Shown here: one piece after another, positions 33,621 to 45,223 of the stretch
How positions within the stretch are numbered: position 1 is the first letter of the stretch
Layout of the letters: each line of letters begins with the position of its first letter
DNA from: Adiantum capillus-veneris
Lineage: Eukaryota; Streptophyta; Polypodiopsida; Polypodiales; Pteridaceae
Length of the DNA stretch: 64,000 bases
Direction: 5' to 3'
NCBI GenBank assembly: GCA_014529385.2
Contig: CM043960.1
Span: forward strand, 28,919,396-28,983,395
Notes under the pieces: generated by a model
Databases searched by the model: none
What the model saw: the letters and a program-made list of their open reading frames with translations, nothing else
Told to the model about the DNA's origin: nothing
Position numbers and translations under genes: made by a program

Positions 33621-33625
33621 GATTT
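33621..33625. repeat. Target-site duplication of element C, left copy (GATTT)
   Basis: GATTT precedes the left LTR and reappears at 57219-57223. The LTR terminus next to it has decayed from TGTCA to TTTAG, but the alignment to the partner LTR keeps the same length. Confidence 0.7.
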
Positions 33626-34315
33626 TTTAGTGGAATGTAACTATGACATGGATAGTAGCGGAATTTAAATAACAATAGTGAACGTTTTCTTTAAGAGGGT
33701 TCTTTAAGGAGCATAAGAAGAGTACTTGATTCAAAGTAGCAAAATGACCATTACACCTAATTAGTTTGGCATGAACAATACATGTAAGAGAGAGAGAGAA
33801 AAGATTAAAGAAATTGACAACAGTTGAGGACCGGATTTACTTGGAGCTGGTCTCCCCTCCAAAAGGTTTTTGTATTATAGATTCTCCCATGTAGAGAGAC
33901 TTGGTACAATACAAGATTTGTGTTCCTTGAGACCTCGCTGGTGCAATGAAGATGGAAAGATTCATGCACCAAGTCCATGCCCTTAACTATCTTACTAAAG
34001 CATTAACTTATCCCCGGCCTCAGTCCAAGACCTCAAACACCTTCAAAGGTGGAGAGAGCTAGCAGGAATGAGGATAGGGAAAAGGAAGAAGAAGTAACAT
34101 GCGAGAAAGACATAGACTCCTCACTTGATATTACACTTGTTGCTTAGCATAGCATAATAGCATAGTAATGGAGATGAAGAAGACGGCAAGCATGCACTTT
34201 GGAGCATGGCTCTTGGTTGGATTTGCATTCCATAGCCAAGAGTTGTTGGCGTAGGCTCTCAACTTCTCAAGCTTGGAGAAGGAAATGGTGTTCTTGCACA
34301 ACACACTATGAGAAT

Positions 34316-34366
<51 letters not shown>

Positions 34367-35186
34367 TGAATGAGAGGGTATATGGGCAAGCACACCCCCT
34401 CCTTACTTGGTTCGACCCCCCTCTTCTAGCTCTTCCTTGATCGTGATTGGACCTCCTTAAGCTTGGCCAATCACATGCTTTGTGCATATTAAGCATCAAG
34501 GGTAGCATTAGTACAAATGTGGTTCATATCCCTTTAAGAGAGAGGGCTTGAATAATTCTTAAACAATTAATTAAATAACTAAATTCTCATTGGATCCCTT
34601 TAGAGGTCAACCAATAGGCTTTAGGCACTACATAGGGCAACATGTGTAGGTGCTTGACATGTGTCCTTGTTGCCTCTTAGGTCTTGGGTTTGCCTTGAGT
34701 GAGTGTGTGTGTTCTCTCTCATGCCCCTAGCTTTAGGGCTTGCCCCCCTTCTTGTAGGGATCATGTTGACTTTGGAACACCTCACCCCTTGAGCACCTTA
34801 GTCATGAAGCCCCTCAAGCACCTTAATCATCAAGCATGACAAGCACCTCAAGCACCTCAGTCAGCAAGCACGACAAGCACCTCAAGCTTGGGCCGGGTTC
34901 CCACCTCAAGCTGAGCCCTAGCTTGCCTAAGGTCATAGGTCTAAGGACTTCTAACACTAACCTTTGGAAGCCTTTAATGAAGCTAACCCTAAGGTCGTTC
35001 AAGCTCCATTAGCTAGCATTTCTCTTTGACAAACTATCTCTCATTTGGACCCATTGACTTTGGTCCCGTGCTGAGATAGATCCATAAGCACATGTCTATA
35101 TTCTAACTCTTGTTCCCGTTTATTCTCCCACATTAAATGATTAGTTTAATATGAGAAAATCATTTGGGTTGGTTAGATATTAGATA
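33626..35186 (-). repeat. 3' LTR of element C (left), inner end deleted
   Basis: Aligns with 55702-57218 and, more distantly, with the LTRs of A and E. It keeps a segment lost from the partner between two AGTAGC copies. At the inner side the sequence jumps from TTAGAT into the internal AAAGCCTTAG, removing the LTR end and the polypurine tract by a deletion of about 60 bp at short homology. Confidence 0.85.
34318..34364. repeat. (TG)n microsatellite inside the left LTR of C
   Basis: About 23 repeats. The partner LTR has (TG)n followed by (AG)n at the matching place (56306-56374), so the tract changed after integration. Confidence 0.95.
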
Positions 35187-35611
35187 AAGCCTTAGCAATT
35201 ACTCTATGTTTCTTAGCGGGTAGAGGATCCCTTTCTACCCTACGAAATCATTCCACAATGGATGACTAATCCATCTGGTGCTTGGGAGACTTAGCTGTCG
35301 CAAGCATGTCTCCTCTTGAGTCCATTTCATTCGCCCAAAATAGAGTGACAAATTCTACTTGGTGTTTGAGAGACGTCGTCATCACAAACATGAAGCATGC
35401 ATACTACTTAAATTTGTGCAACAATTTAAAAAAAAAGAGACCTAATCTTATAAGACAAAAACATTGATCATTTAAAAGAAACATTTACATTTACTTACTT
35501 CATACTATCCTTGAGCTGTGTTCCTTGCATCCATCTAGCATCTTCAAAAGGATAATTTTTTTATTTAATAAGATATCATTGGATAATCTTACTATGTCGT
35601 AGTACATTGTC
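35187..35611 (-). other. 3' untranslated part of element C
   Basis: Matches the pol-to-LTR region of E (41573-41900) with many differences. No coding. Confidence 0.6.
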
Positions 35612-35879
35612 CTAATGTTGAAGGATAGCTTTGGGTTGTAGCACCTCTTTTGATCTTCGATCTTTGGGTGGGTCTTCAATAGTTGGGTTTGTTGGTGACT
35701 CTCCTTTGTAAGGCTTGAGTAGGCTCACATGAAAAGCATTGTGTATGAGCCAATGGTTGGGCAACTTGAGTTGATAGGCCATCTTATTGATTGGTCTTAA
35801 AATTTGAAAAGAACCATAGCATCTTTTTGCTAATTTAGCATAATACTTTTGGTGGCCCGTAGTTTGCCTTAATTGAGCC
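35612..35879 (-). pseudogene. Element C integrase GPY/F module and start of chromodomain-like tail
   Basis: The minus-strand product reads HQKYYAKLAKRCYGSFQILR, then LPNHWLIHNAFHVSLLKPYK and EVLQPKAILQH, matching the integrase end of A and E. Beyond this the chromodomain-like part is disrupted. The hAT-like insertion begins directly upstream at 35880. Confidence 0.8.
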
Positions 35880-36588
35880 CTCGGGGGATTCACTCTATAT
35901 ACAAAACACGACGCCACCTGCGAGTAGATAACTTTGATAAAACCCCTATATACAACTCATATTAGGGAATATGACCCCCCTTTCTACGCTTATACGACAA
36001 TCATTGCAGAAACTATCATACCTCTATCTTACATATAAAATTTAAGTCTTACATGATCTAACTGAGTAAAATTAGTCAAAGAGCCTGTAGCATAGAATTG
36101 GCAACGTACTAAGGAACCACTTCTATTGATAACTAGATGTACCCTCAATGTGTCTTACTTTGACTTTCAAACTATGTGCCCATTCAGCCTGCACTCTAGC
36201 TACTCGTCCAATTCTAACCCATCTAAATTACTCAAAAAACGTGGTTATAAAGTTTTGTTAGGTTCTCCGTGTAAATTTGCATCTATACAAACTCTTTATA
36301 GCTTTCATCCCTCAACAAATGAACAATATACAAAGCAATGTTAGTTCTTGCATGTATCTTTGTAGCTATCGACTCACAAGTTCGAGGGCAGAATCTTTTG
36401 GGAAGCCACGATTTTGAAACCCAAAAACTTCCTCTCATGTTTCCCTTTTCTCACCCCCCCTATTTTTAATCTTGGGAGATAAATTAATGGGGGCCTACCC
36501 CTAACTTATATGCTTATGTAACTTGTAAAAAAATCCCCCTCCCTTGTACTTACCTGGTGCATAAGTTTTCCATGGTGAATCCCCCAGG
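35880..36588. mobile_element. 709-bp non-autonomous DNA transposon, hAT-like
   Basis: Interrupts the integrase end of C. An 8-bp duplication, ATTGAGCC, flanks it at 35872-35879 and 36589-36596. The ends are inverted repeats: CTCGGGGGATTCAC at the left and GTGAATCCCCCAGG at the right (12 of 14 pairs match). 8-bp duplications with short inverted ends suggest the hAT superfamily. No transposase is encoded; the 72-codon frame inside has no domain. Confidence 0.8.
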
Positions 36589-36941
36589 ATTGAGCCTTGG
36601 AAAACTTAAATAAGTCCCAATCATTTTCTTTGAACGTTAAGGCTCGTCTGTGCTTGTTAGTAGCAGCTTTTTGCCTTTGTTGGGAGATGGATATAGCCTC
36701 CTTAATCTTTTGGAAATATTCTTGTAGGTCTCAGCTATACTCATCGGCAATGAAGATCTTCCCATGTACCTTAAGTAGCAAGGGACTTTTAGGTCTTCCC
36801 TCTATGGTTTCAAACGGCGTCTTTCCTATAGAAAAATGGATAGTGTTATTGTACGCATACTCTACAAGTGGTAGATACTTCTCCCATTGTAAGCGTTGAT
36901 CTACTTCTGTAACATAAGTCTTTAGTAGATCGAGAATCGTA
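36589..36941 (-). pseudogene. Element C integrase core, 3' part left of insertion D
   Basis: Reads LTILDLLKTYVTEVDQRLQW, VEYAYNNTIHFSIGKTPFET and ADEYS, the segment following the catalytic Glu, and matches A and E. It continues at 51338 once D and one duplication copy are removed. Confidence 0.85.
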
Positions 36942-36946
36942 AGGTT
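36942..36946. repeat. Target-site duplication of element D, left copy (AGGTT)
   Basis: AGGTT lies directly before TGTCAGG and again at 51333-51337. The uninterrupted homologous site in E (near 42680) has AGATT once. Confidence 0.95.
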
Positions 36947-37102
36947 TGTCAGGACAATGGTAGGACCAGTCACGGCCAAGGGCTAGGGCCAAGGGCCAGG
37001 ACGGACATGCAGTCAAGGGGGTCCCTATGTTTAGAAGGCCAAGGGCCTATATAGGGCATGACTGGGTGGTGATGAGCATGTTCGAGTCCCATTGCCCTTT
37101 CA
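36947..37102 (+). repeat. Left (5') LTR of element D, 156 bp
   Basis: About seven differences from the right LTR. It contains repeated CCAAGGGC-type units and a TATA-like TATATAG at 37049-37055. Confidence 0.93.
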
Positions 37103-37103
37103 C

Positions 37104-37120
37104 TGGTATTAGAGCTCAGG
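37104..37120 (+). promoter_or_regulatory. Primer-binding site of element D
   Basis: TGGTATTAGAGCTCAGG, one base after the LTR, matches the initiator-Met tRNA complement with a T in place of C at the seventh base. Confidence 0.75.
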
Positions 37121-39942
37121 GGGGAGAGCTATGGAGGAAGGGGGCCTTGCATGGCTTGTGCATCTCTCTCTCTTTCTCTCTCTCAGGTGTTCATGGAGAA
37201 TCGTGGAAAGCAAACCTTGCTCTCTCTCTCTCTCCCTCTCGGTCGTTCATGGAGAACCGTGGAGAGCAACCCTTGCAAGTCGGGAAGGAAGGGGAGCCGC
37301 AGCGTGGGCATGAGGGCTTAGTCCAAGGACGAGGAACGGCCGCGGGAAAGACCCCTTCCGACCAAAAACGACCTTCACAGAATCACGTGGGGGTGCGCTT
37401 GATAGAATCGACATGGCCACTGGAGAATTTCTCGTGCATAGCATGCACCATATAGATGCTCGTAGCGCCGGTGGTGAGCAAAGTTGTAGACTGCGCAGAA
37501 GCCGAACGCAGAGGCCATAGACAGTCGTTTTTTTTTCCTTCTTTTTTCACACTTAGTGTTGCTCTTGGGCGCCCAAGGTTTCCCAAAGGGAAATCCAAGG
37601 GGCCCAACCCATGTGGACATAGCCATGGAAAGAGCATGCGAGCATCGAAGGCATGCGAGTAGCGGCAGACACCGCAAATTTGGCAAATCGGCATCATTCA
37701 TGAGCCTTCAATTTTCATCACCATACTGCACAGGTTGGATGGATTATTCGTGCACAGTGTAGCTACGATGGTGATGGGGCCAGTTCACGAGGCTTGTTCA
37801 CGAGGCTTCCCAAGGGGAACGGCCCTACTCTTGTCTTCAAAGTTGGCTTCAGCAAGGCTTGCGCTTCAACAGAACAATCGCCACAATAAGGACATCAAGA
37901 ATATGACGACATGGTTCCACTGCTCGAAGAGGGCTTGTCAACGTCAGTAAGCACGTTGACTTTCACGTTTTCAATTCTAAATTCATTCAGCAAGGGCATA
38001 GCCCTAGGACGGCAGGCAAGGCTTTTCCTCAAGTACTCCAACAAGGTTGAAATTATCAGGTTTGCGCTTTCACGTTTTTGCAGTTTTCATAGTTTTATGT
38101 GTGCCATTGTATTGCAGAAACATGTAATCATACTAATCTTGGCTATGTTTCCCTGCGAGACTACCTATGGGTCAAGTATTCCCATGGTTATTATGTCCAC
38201 TTTTCTTACGCATCGGGCAAGGCCCTTGATAGCAGGAGTAGATCGTCTATTGCACCAAGCAACAGTGGCTAGAAAGCATTTCTCGTTTTTCTTACTGCTT
38301 CCAAATCATTCGAGTATTGGGGTCGGCAAGGTTGGTCGGCAGGAGTACATAAGAAGGCACGCAGTTGATTTTTGTTTATTGTCATCTGCATAACTAGTTA
38401 CACAATTCTGGTTGTATCTCTACATAAGGTAATGTATGAGCATGACATGATGCACTTACCATACATCCTTTTCATCGTCGACCACAAATTGATGTAACAA
38501 CAGCAGGGCTGTCAATTGCTTATGAAGCATTTTGACCTAGATGGAACATGCATCACCTCTATTGCATATATCTAACATGCATCACAGGTAATGCACTTTT
38601 CTCCACTCTAAGCACAGGCACGGCCTCTGACATCATATAAGCACTCACATTTTGTTGCATACATTAATGGCAAGGGCTTATTTTTTTTAATCTCTCAAGG
38701 ATACATGCATGGCCTCTTACGGGACTTGAAGAAGGAAGCAGGTTCCTCGGCATGACCAACTCTTTGTCATGGTTTCTATACGCTGACGGAGGATACTTAC
38801 CACACAGTACTGGTTAATTTCAATATACATTGCTCAACAAGGTCGATTCTTTTTTGTTATACCGCCACAGGCTTTCAGGACAAAGCTATTTATGTGAAGC
38901 AAGGCTTCAATCTGTGATTCTTACATTGAGATTTTTCTCGTTTGGGGTATGCTATGAGCACACGCTTTTGGGGAATTTCTCCATATGGCTGCAGGATATT
39001 TCATGCCAAATTTGATCGCAACAGCTATGGATATGATCTACATTTGAGCGAGATTTTCTTCGACATCTCCAGACAACTCGTTACAATAGGATGACCAGGT
39101 TAGACCAAATTCAGTTTTGTTTATTTTTCCATGTTTACACATTTTATTTGGAGAATATTGTCGACTGTGTAAAGCAAAGTGCTTTGACAATTTCACATGA
39201 AGCAAGGCTTCTCATGCGTGCCATGCTACTGCCTATTGATTTGGTATCAAGGACATTGGCACGCCAGTTTGGGGAACTATTACGATTAGAAATTTGTTTC
39301 CCTTTTCTGTGTGGTGACATCACATTATGATGCATCACTACCAATGCAGACTGTGCAAGGCACTTACGACTTCGGCTCTCACGCTTGAGGCCATCATAGT
39401 AGCCAAGGGCTTACAATTTCGCATTCAAGGCATGTTGGTCAAGTGGAGTCAACTCCACTGCCTCATAAATTACGCTTCCACTATAACATAAGACACTCTG
39501 TCAAGGACGAGGAAACTTCTGGATTCTTTCAACATGCTTTTTCGTTGCTGTCTACACACACCAACCTACAAGGAATCCAAATCTAAGACTTAAGACTTCA
39601 TTCACAGGCAACGAGCCATTGTTAAGTCATTTTCGTACAGTCACAATCCCCTACACGATAGGTGAGCCAAAATGTGACTTGTGTTATCTCTCTCGATGCG
39701 AGCGTTGTCCAGTTAGATTGTTGTAGGCTTATAGGCTCAGTTGCACGCTACGCATAAGATGCACACAAGCATAGGTGCAGTACATACAAGTCGATAACTT
39801 AAGAAAAGTTCCTCAACCCAGCATACTCTCTATCTCTCTCTCTTATTTCTCTCACAGAATAATGCACCCTTTCTAAGAAACTTTTGCTACATGTTTCGCT
39901 GGTGAGTCTTCCTAAGCCAAGGTGCTCTAACTCTCAGCTAGA
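37121..39942 (+). other. Left interior of element D, no recognised coding sequence
   Basis: Short open frames only, the first starting at an ATG at 37131. Near the start a unit of about 55 bp containing CT runs and TTCATGGAGAA is duplicated (about 37158-37270). The motif GCAAGGC recurs many times between 37850 and 39420. No gag-like motif was found. Confidence 0.6.
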
Positions 39943-39947
39943 AATTG
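39943..39947. repeat. Target-site duplication of element E, left copy (AATTG)
   Basis: Repeated at 48709-48713 just outside the other end of E. Confidence 0.95.
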
Positions 39948-41559
39948 TGTAATGGAATTTGCCTATTCAATTTGAGAATAGCGGAATTTAATGAGAGTAC
40001 TTTCAAGAAATGATTTTGTGAGCAAAGCGGGTAGACATAATTGAAGATAGCAACATAATCATAGCAATTAGTTAACTTGGCATAGACAATACTTTTGCAA
40101 GAGAGAGAGTTTAGAGAACATGACAACAATTGAGGACCGGATTTATGTGGAGCCGGTCCCCCCTCCAATAGGCATTTGTATTATGATTTCTCCCATAAAG
40201 AGAGACTTGTTACAATACAGTCTTTGTGTTCCTTGTGACCTAGGTGAAGCAATGAAGATGGAAAGCTTCATGCATCACCATCATAGCATAACCTAAACTT
40301 GAAGAAAGCTTTAACTATACCAAGCCTCAGTCCCAAGACCTCAAACACCTTCGAAGGTGGAGAGAGCTAGCAGGGAATGAGGGTAGGGAAGAGGAAGAAG
40401 AAACATTTCGTAGGAGAAAGAATTAGTTCCTCACTTATCATAATCTTGTTGCTAGCATACATAATAGCATAGTAATGAAGAAGAAGGATATGGCAAGCTT
40501 AAGCATTGAAGCATGGCTCTTGGTTGGATTTGCACTCCATAGCCAAGAGTGTTGGTGTAGGCTCTCAACCTCTACTTGCTTGGAGAGGGAGCTCTTGCAC
40601 TTTGCATATCACACAATGAGAGTGCTTGTGAGTGTGTGTGGGTGAGTATACCCCCTAGGCACCCCCCTAGCTTGCTTGGGTCGACCCCCCCTTGTATCTC
40701 ATGCCTGAAGCTCATTGGACCCCTCCAGGCCTAGCCAATCACAAGCAAGAGCCATTACAAGCAACATGGGTAGCCTTGGGACAAGTGTCCCCCATTCCCC
40801 TTTGAGAGAGAGGACTTGATAAATGCTAAAACAATTAGATAATTCATGTAATTTATCATTGGACCCCTTTGAAGCCTAGCCAATAGGCTTCAAGCAACAC
40901 ATGAAGGTAACATGGGTAAGGGCCTGACATGTGTCCTTGCTGCCTCTTCAAGTTGGGCTTCCCTTGTGTGTGTGAGTGGGTGTTCTCTCTCTAGCCCCTA
41001 GGAAAAGGGCTCGCCCCCCCTCTTGTAGGAATGCTTTTGACTTTTAGGTGATCAAGCACCTTACTCACCAAGCATGACAAAGCACTTGAACTAGGGGGTG
41101 TTCCCACAAGCATCTCAGGCAAGCTTCTCAAGGCACCTCAAGTACTTTAATCATGCAGCAATTCAAGCACCTCAAGCATGGAGCCAGTCAAGCACCTCAA
41201 GCATCTTAATCAAGCACCTCAATCATGAAAAACACCTCAAGCATGACAAGCACCTCGAGCTTGGGCCGGGTTCCCACCTCAAGCTCAGCCCTAGCTTACT
41301 TAAGGTCAAAGGACTTTTACACACATTTATTGGAGGTCTTCAATGAAGCTAACCCTAAGGTCTTATGCTCCATTGGTTAGCCTTGCTCTTTGATAGACCA
41401 TCTCCCTTTTGGGCCCCTTTACCATTGGCCCCGTGTTGAGATAGATCTATAAGCACATACCTATATCTTAACACTTGTTCCCGTTTATTCTCCCACATTA
41501 AGTGATCAATTTAATATGAGCAAATCATTTGGGTTAGTTAGATATTAGATTTTATGACA
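39948..41559 (-). repeat. 3' LTR of element E (left)
   Basis: Plus-strand TGTAATGG...TTATGACA. It carries the CAAGCACCTC-type minisatellite (complement of that in A) around 41120-41260. Confidence 0.96.
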
Positions 41560-41572
41560 TTACCTCTCTCTT
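41560..41572 (-). promoter_or_regulatory. Polypurine tract of element E
   Basis: AAGAGAGAGGTAA on the minus strand directly before the 3' LTR, identical to that of A. Confidence 0.8.
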
Positions 41573-41899
41573 GAAATCATAGTCGTCCTCGACTATGAGG
41601 TAGAAAAGATAAAGTCTTAGTCATTAGTCAATCGTACTTAGCGGGTAAAGGATCCCTTTTTACCCTATGACATCTTTCCAAGATGGATGACTAATCCATT
41701 TGGTGCTTGGGAGACATAGCTGCCGCAAGCATGTCTGCTCTTTAGTCCATTTTATTCTCCCAAAGTAGAGTGACAAATTCTACTTGGTGTTTGAGAGACG
41801 TCGTCATCACAAACATGATTCTAAGCATGCACAATTAAAAATAGGACTAGTCATATAAGACAAAAACATGAGTTATTTAAAAGAAATTTGTACATTTGC

Positions 41900-44800
41900 T
41901 TACTCTAATGTAGCACTGTAAGCATTGACAAGGTTCATACTATCCTTAAGTTGTACTCCTTGCATCCATTTAGCATCTTCAAAAGGATAATTTTTGAACT
42001 TAATAAGATACCGTCGGATAATCTTACCATGTCGTAGTACCTTGTCTTCATGCCGAAGGATAGCTTCGGGTTGTAGCACCTCTTCTTGGTCTTCAACTTC
42101 GGGAGGGTCTTCAATAATTGGTTCAATTGGTGGCTCTCCTTTGTAGGGCTTAAGTAAGCTTACATGAAAGGCATTGTGTATAAGCCAATGGTTGGGCAAC
42201 TTGAGTTGATAAGCCGTCTCATTGATAGGCTTCAAGATTTGGAAAGGACCATAGTATCTTTTTGCTAGTTTAACATAATACTTTTGATGGCCCGTAGGAT
42301 TTTTGCCCGTCGTTTGCCTTAATCGAGCCTTAGGAAACTTGAGTAAGACCCAATCATTTTCTTTGAACATTAAGGCTCTTCTGTGCTTATCAGCAGCAGC
42401 TTTTTGTCTTTGTTGAGAGATGGCTATAGCCTCCCTAATCTTTTGAAAAGATTCTTGTAGGTCACGGCTATACTCATCGGCGGCGAAGATTTTCCCATGT
42501 ACTTTCAGTAGCAAGGGACTTTTAGGTCTTCCTTCTATGATCTCGAAAGGTGCTTTGCCCGTAGAAGTATGTACAGTATTATTGTAGGCATACTCTACTA
42601 GCGGTAAATACTTTTCCCATTGTGAGCGTTGATCTACTTCGGTAACATAAGTCTTGAGTAGATCGAGTATCGTAAGATTGGCTATCTCACTTTGGCCATC
42701 CGTTTGTGGGTGATAGGCCGAAGAGAAATTCAATCTTGTTCCTAGATTTTCAAAGAGACCTTTCCAGAAATTACTGGTCATTCTAGGATCTCTATCTGAC
42801 ACGATGGATGTGGGTAATCCATGGTGTTTGAAAATCTGAGATATGAAGAGAGTTGCCATTTGATGTGCCTTAATAGTCTTTTTGACAGGAATAAAATGTG
42901 CTTGCTTGCTAAACCTGTCGACTATTGTCCATATTCCTGTATTTCCATGGATAGACTTGGGTAATCCAAAGATGAAATCCATGGATATACTCTCCCATGG
43001 TGAATTTGGAATAGGCAATGGCTGGAGTAATCCAGGTTGCTTCCCTCTATCATACTTGGTCTTTTGGCATACTACACATTTGGAAACATACTCTTGTATG
43101 TCCACTTTCATGGTAGGCCAATAGAAATACGTCTCTACTCCTCGGAGAGTAGGTTGAATACCTCTATGCCCTGCATATGGAGGAGCATGGGATTCATACA
43201 TAACCTTCTCACGAAGGGAATGGGTAACACATAGCCTATTGCCGTGAAGAAGATAACCATCCTGCAAGGTGAATGGTTCCTCTTTCTTCCCCAAAGCAAG
43301 GGCTGACATTATGTCTCTAAAGTCAGGGTTAGTAGCATACTCATCTATCATAGAGGATAGATCATTGTGAGTAGCTATAGACACCGCATTAACTTTTGGT
43401 CGTCGTGAAAGTGCATCGGCAACTTGATTGTGCTTACCAGCTATGTGAGCAATATGAAAATTAAATTGCGAAAGAAAATTTGCCCACCTCATTTGTTTGT
43501 CAGAAAGCTTGGTTTGCGTCATGAAATACTTGAGACTTTGGTGGTCGGTTCGTAGGATAAATGGAGTCCCCAATAGGTAGTGCTTCCATGTGTCTAGGGC
43601 ATGTAGAACAGCTAAAAGCTCTTTCTCATAAATGCCCAAGACTCGTTCATCACCATTGAGCCTTCGGCTCTCATATGCTATGGCATGCCCTTCTTGAAGC
43701 AAAACCGCTCCAAGGCAATCACCACAAGCATCACATTGGACCTCAAAGGGCTTTGAGAGATCCGGAAGCACGAGGACTGGTTGGGAAGTAAGCTTCTCTT
43801 TGAGTTTTTCAAAAGCATTTTGCTCCTTAGCAGTCCATACAAACTTAACGTTCTTCTTGGTTAAGTCGTGTAGTGGTCCTGCCACTTGAGAGAATTTTTC
43901 TATGAAGCGTCTATAGTATGCACACATACCAATAAAGCTTCTTAGCTCATGTAGATTCCTTGGGTTAGGCCATGATTTTATTACCTCTAACTTTGATGGA
44001 TCCATACGAATACCATCGTGAGAGATAATATGGCCTAGATATTGAATCTCTTGAAGGAAGAATTCACTTTTCTTTTGGTTGAGAAAAAGTTTGTTCTCCC
44101 TCAAGGCTTGAAAAATCACTTGGAGATGTTGCTTATGTTCCTCCAAAGACTTGGAGTAGATGATGATATCATCGAAGAACACTCCAGTGAATTTTCGATA
44201 TGGTCTAAAAATTTTCTCCATCAAACGATTGAACGTAGCTGGTGCATTAGTCAAGCCAAAAGGCATGACTAGATATTCATAAAGACCAAATGTTGTGCGA
44301 AACGCGGTCTTTAAGATATCCTCATCCACTATCCTTATTTGATGATAGCCACTCTTAAGGTCAATCCTACTGAAGTAGGTAGAGCCTTGTAGCTTATCAA
44401 ACAGATCTTCTACCCGAGGTACGGGAAATCTGTTTTTAATAGTGATATGGTTTAGTGCTCGATAGTCCACACACATACGGTATGTACCATCTTTCTTTTG
44501 CACTAAAAGGACTGGAGAACAAAAGGGAGAGGAACTAGGCCTCACCATCCCTTTGTCTACCAGCTCTTGTACTTGCCTCATGATCTCCTCTTGTTGAGCT
44601 TGTGAGACTCGATAAGGAGGTTTGTTAGGCGGTGAGCTTCCTGGAAGGAGCTCAATACGATGGTCATCATCCCCTCGTTTTGGAGGTAGGTCCATAGGGA
44701 TATCATCGATGAACACATCTTGGAATCCTTTTAGAAAAGTAGACAAGTCTAACTCTTCTTGATTCCTATCATTTTCATTTGATGAAACATTATTAGCTTT

Positions 44801-45223
44801 TAGAGACTCTTTGACATAAATCATGTACGCAGAAACTGAGCTCTTCATTGATTTATCAAAAGAAAGAGGATTTACAAGTGGAATAGTGCGACCACGCTCA
44901 CTAGCATCTACATACATGTTCTTTCCCCTGTAGGTGAAGTAAATTCTCCTTTCAGGGAACTTCATGTTGGCAGCCATGCGATCAAACCATGGTGCCCCTA
45001 GGATAACATCCTGATGTTGGAGGGGAGAGATGAAGAAGTCTTCTTTGTCGACATAGCTTTGGACATGAAGCCTCAACTTCCCAATCAAGGGAGTAACGGA
45101 GGCTTGTTGTCCCTTGAAAGCTGCATCAGCTGTTACTATATCTCCCATCTCAAAAGCTTGAATGCCCAACTTGGTGGCCAACTCTATTGATATGAAGTTG
45201 AGAGTAGAGCCAGGGTCAAACAA
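41900..45223 (-). CDS. Element E pol: protease, RT, RNase H, integrase, chromodomain-like tail
   Basis: 1107 codons open. Residues 1-10 hold the protease active site FDPGS. RT fingers near 245, GLTNAPATF near 325 and catalytic FFDDIIIYS near 347; RNase H CDACGDCLGAVL near 496; integrase zinc-binding HAPPYAGHRG and CVVCQK near 680-715, catalytic Asp in MDFIFG near 746, Asp in SDRDPR near 809 and Glu in GQSE near 844; GPY/F motif; chromodomain-like end after about 1057. All catalytic residues are present. In A and C this frame is continuous with gag, so the apparent start at 45223 is produced by the frameshift and not a real initiation site. Confidence 0.92.
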   Translation of the reverse strand: MFDPGSTLNFISIELATKLGIQAFEMGDIVTADAAFKGQQASVTPLIGKLRLHVQSYVDKEDFFISPLQHQDVILGAPWFDRMAANMKFPERRIYFTYRGKNMYVDASERGRTIPLVNPLSFDKSMKSSVSAYMIYVKESLKANNVSSNENDRNQEELDLSTFLKGFQDVFIDDIPMDLPPKRGDDDHRIELLPGSSPPNKPPYRVSQAQQEEIMRQVQELVDKGMVRPSSSPFCSPVLLVQKKDGTYRMCVDYRALNHITIKNRFPVPRVEDLFDKLQGSTYFSRIDLKSGYHQIRIVDEDILKTAFRTTFGLYEYLVMPFGLTNAPATFNRLMEKIFRPYRKFTGVFFDDIIIYSKSLEEHKQHLQVIFQALRENKLFLNQKKSEFFLQEIQYLGHIISHDGIRMDPSKLEVIKSWPNPRNLHELRSFIGMCAYYRRFIEKFSQVAGPLHDLTKKNVKFVWTAKEQNAFEKLKEKLTSQPVLVLPDLSKPFEVQCDACGDCLGAVLLQEGHAIAYESRRLNGDERVLGIYEKELLAVLHALDTWKHYLLGTPFILRTDHQSLKYFMTQTKLSDKQMRWANFLSQFNFHIAHIAGKHNQVADALSRRPKVNAVSIATHNDLSSMIDEYATNPDFRDIMSALALGKKEEPFTLQDGYLLHGNRLCVTHSLREKVMYESHAPPYAGHRGIQPTLRGVETYFYWPTMKVDIQEYVSKCVVCQKTKYDRGKQPGLLQPLPIPNSPWESISMDFIFGLPKSIHGNTGIWTIVDRFSKQAHFIPVKKTIKAHQMATLFISQIFKHHGLPTSIVSDRDPRMTSNFWKGLFENLGTRLNFSSAYHPQTDGQSEIANLTILDLLKTYVTEVDQRSQWEKYLPLVEYAYNNTVHTSTGKAPFEIIEGRPKSPLLLKVHGKIFAADEYSRDLQESFQKIREAIAISQQRQKAAADKHRRALMFKENDWVLLKFPKARLRQTTGKNPTGHQKYYVKLAKRYYGPFQILKPINETAYQLKLPNHWLIHNAFHVSLLKPYKGEPPIEPIIEDPPEVEDQEEVLQPEAILRHEDKVLRHGKIIRRYLIKFKNYPFEDAKWMQGVQLKDSMNLVNAYSATLE

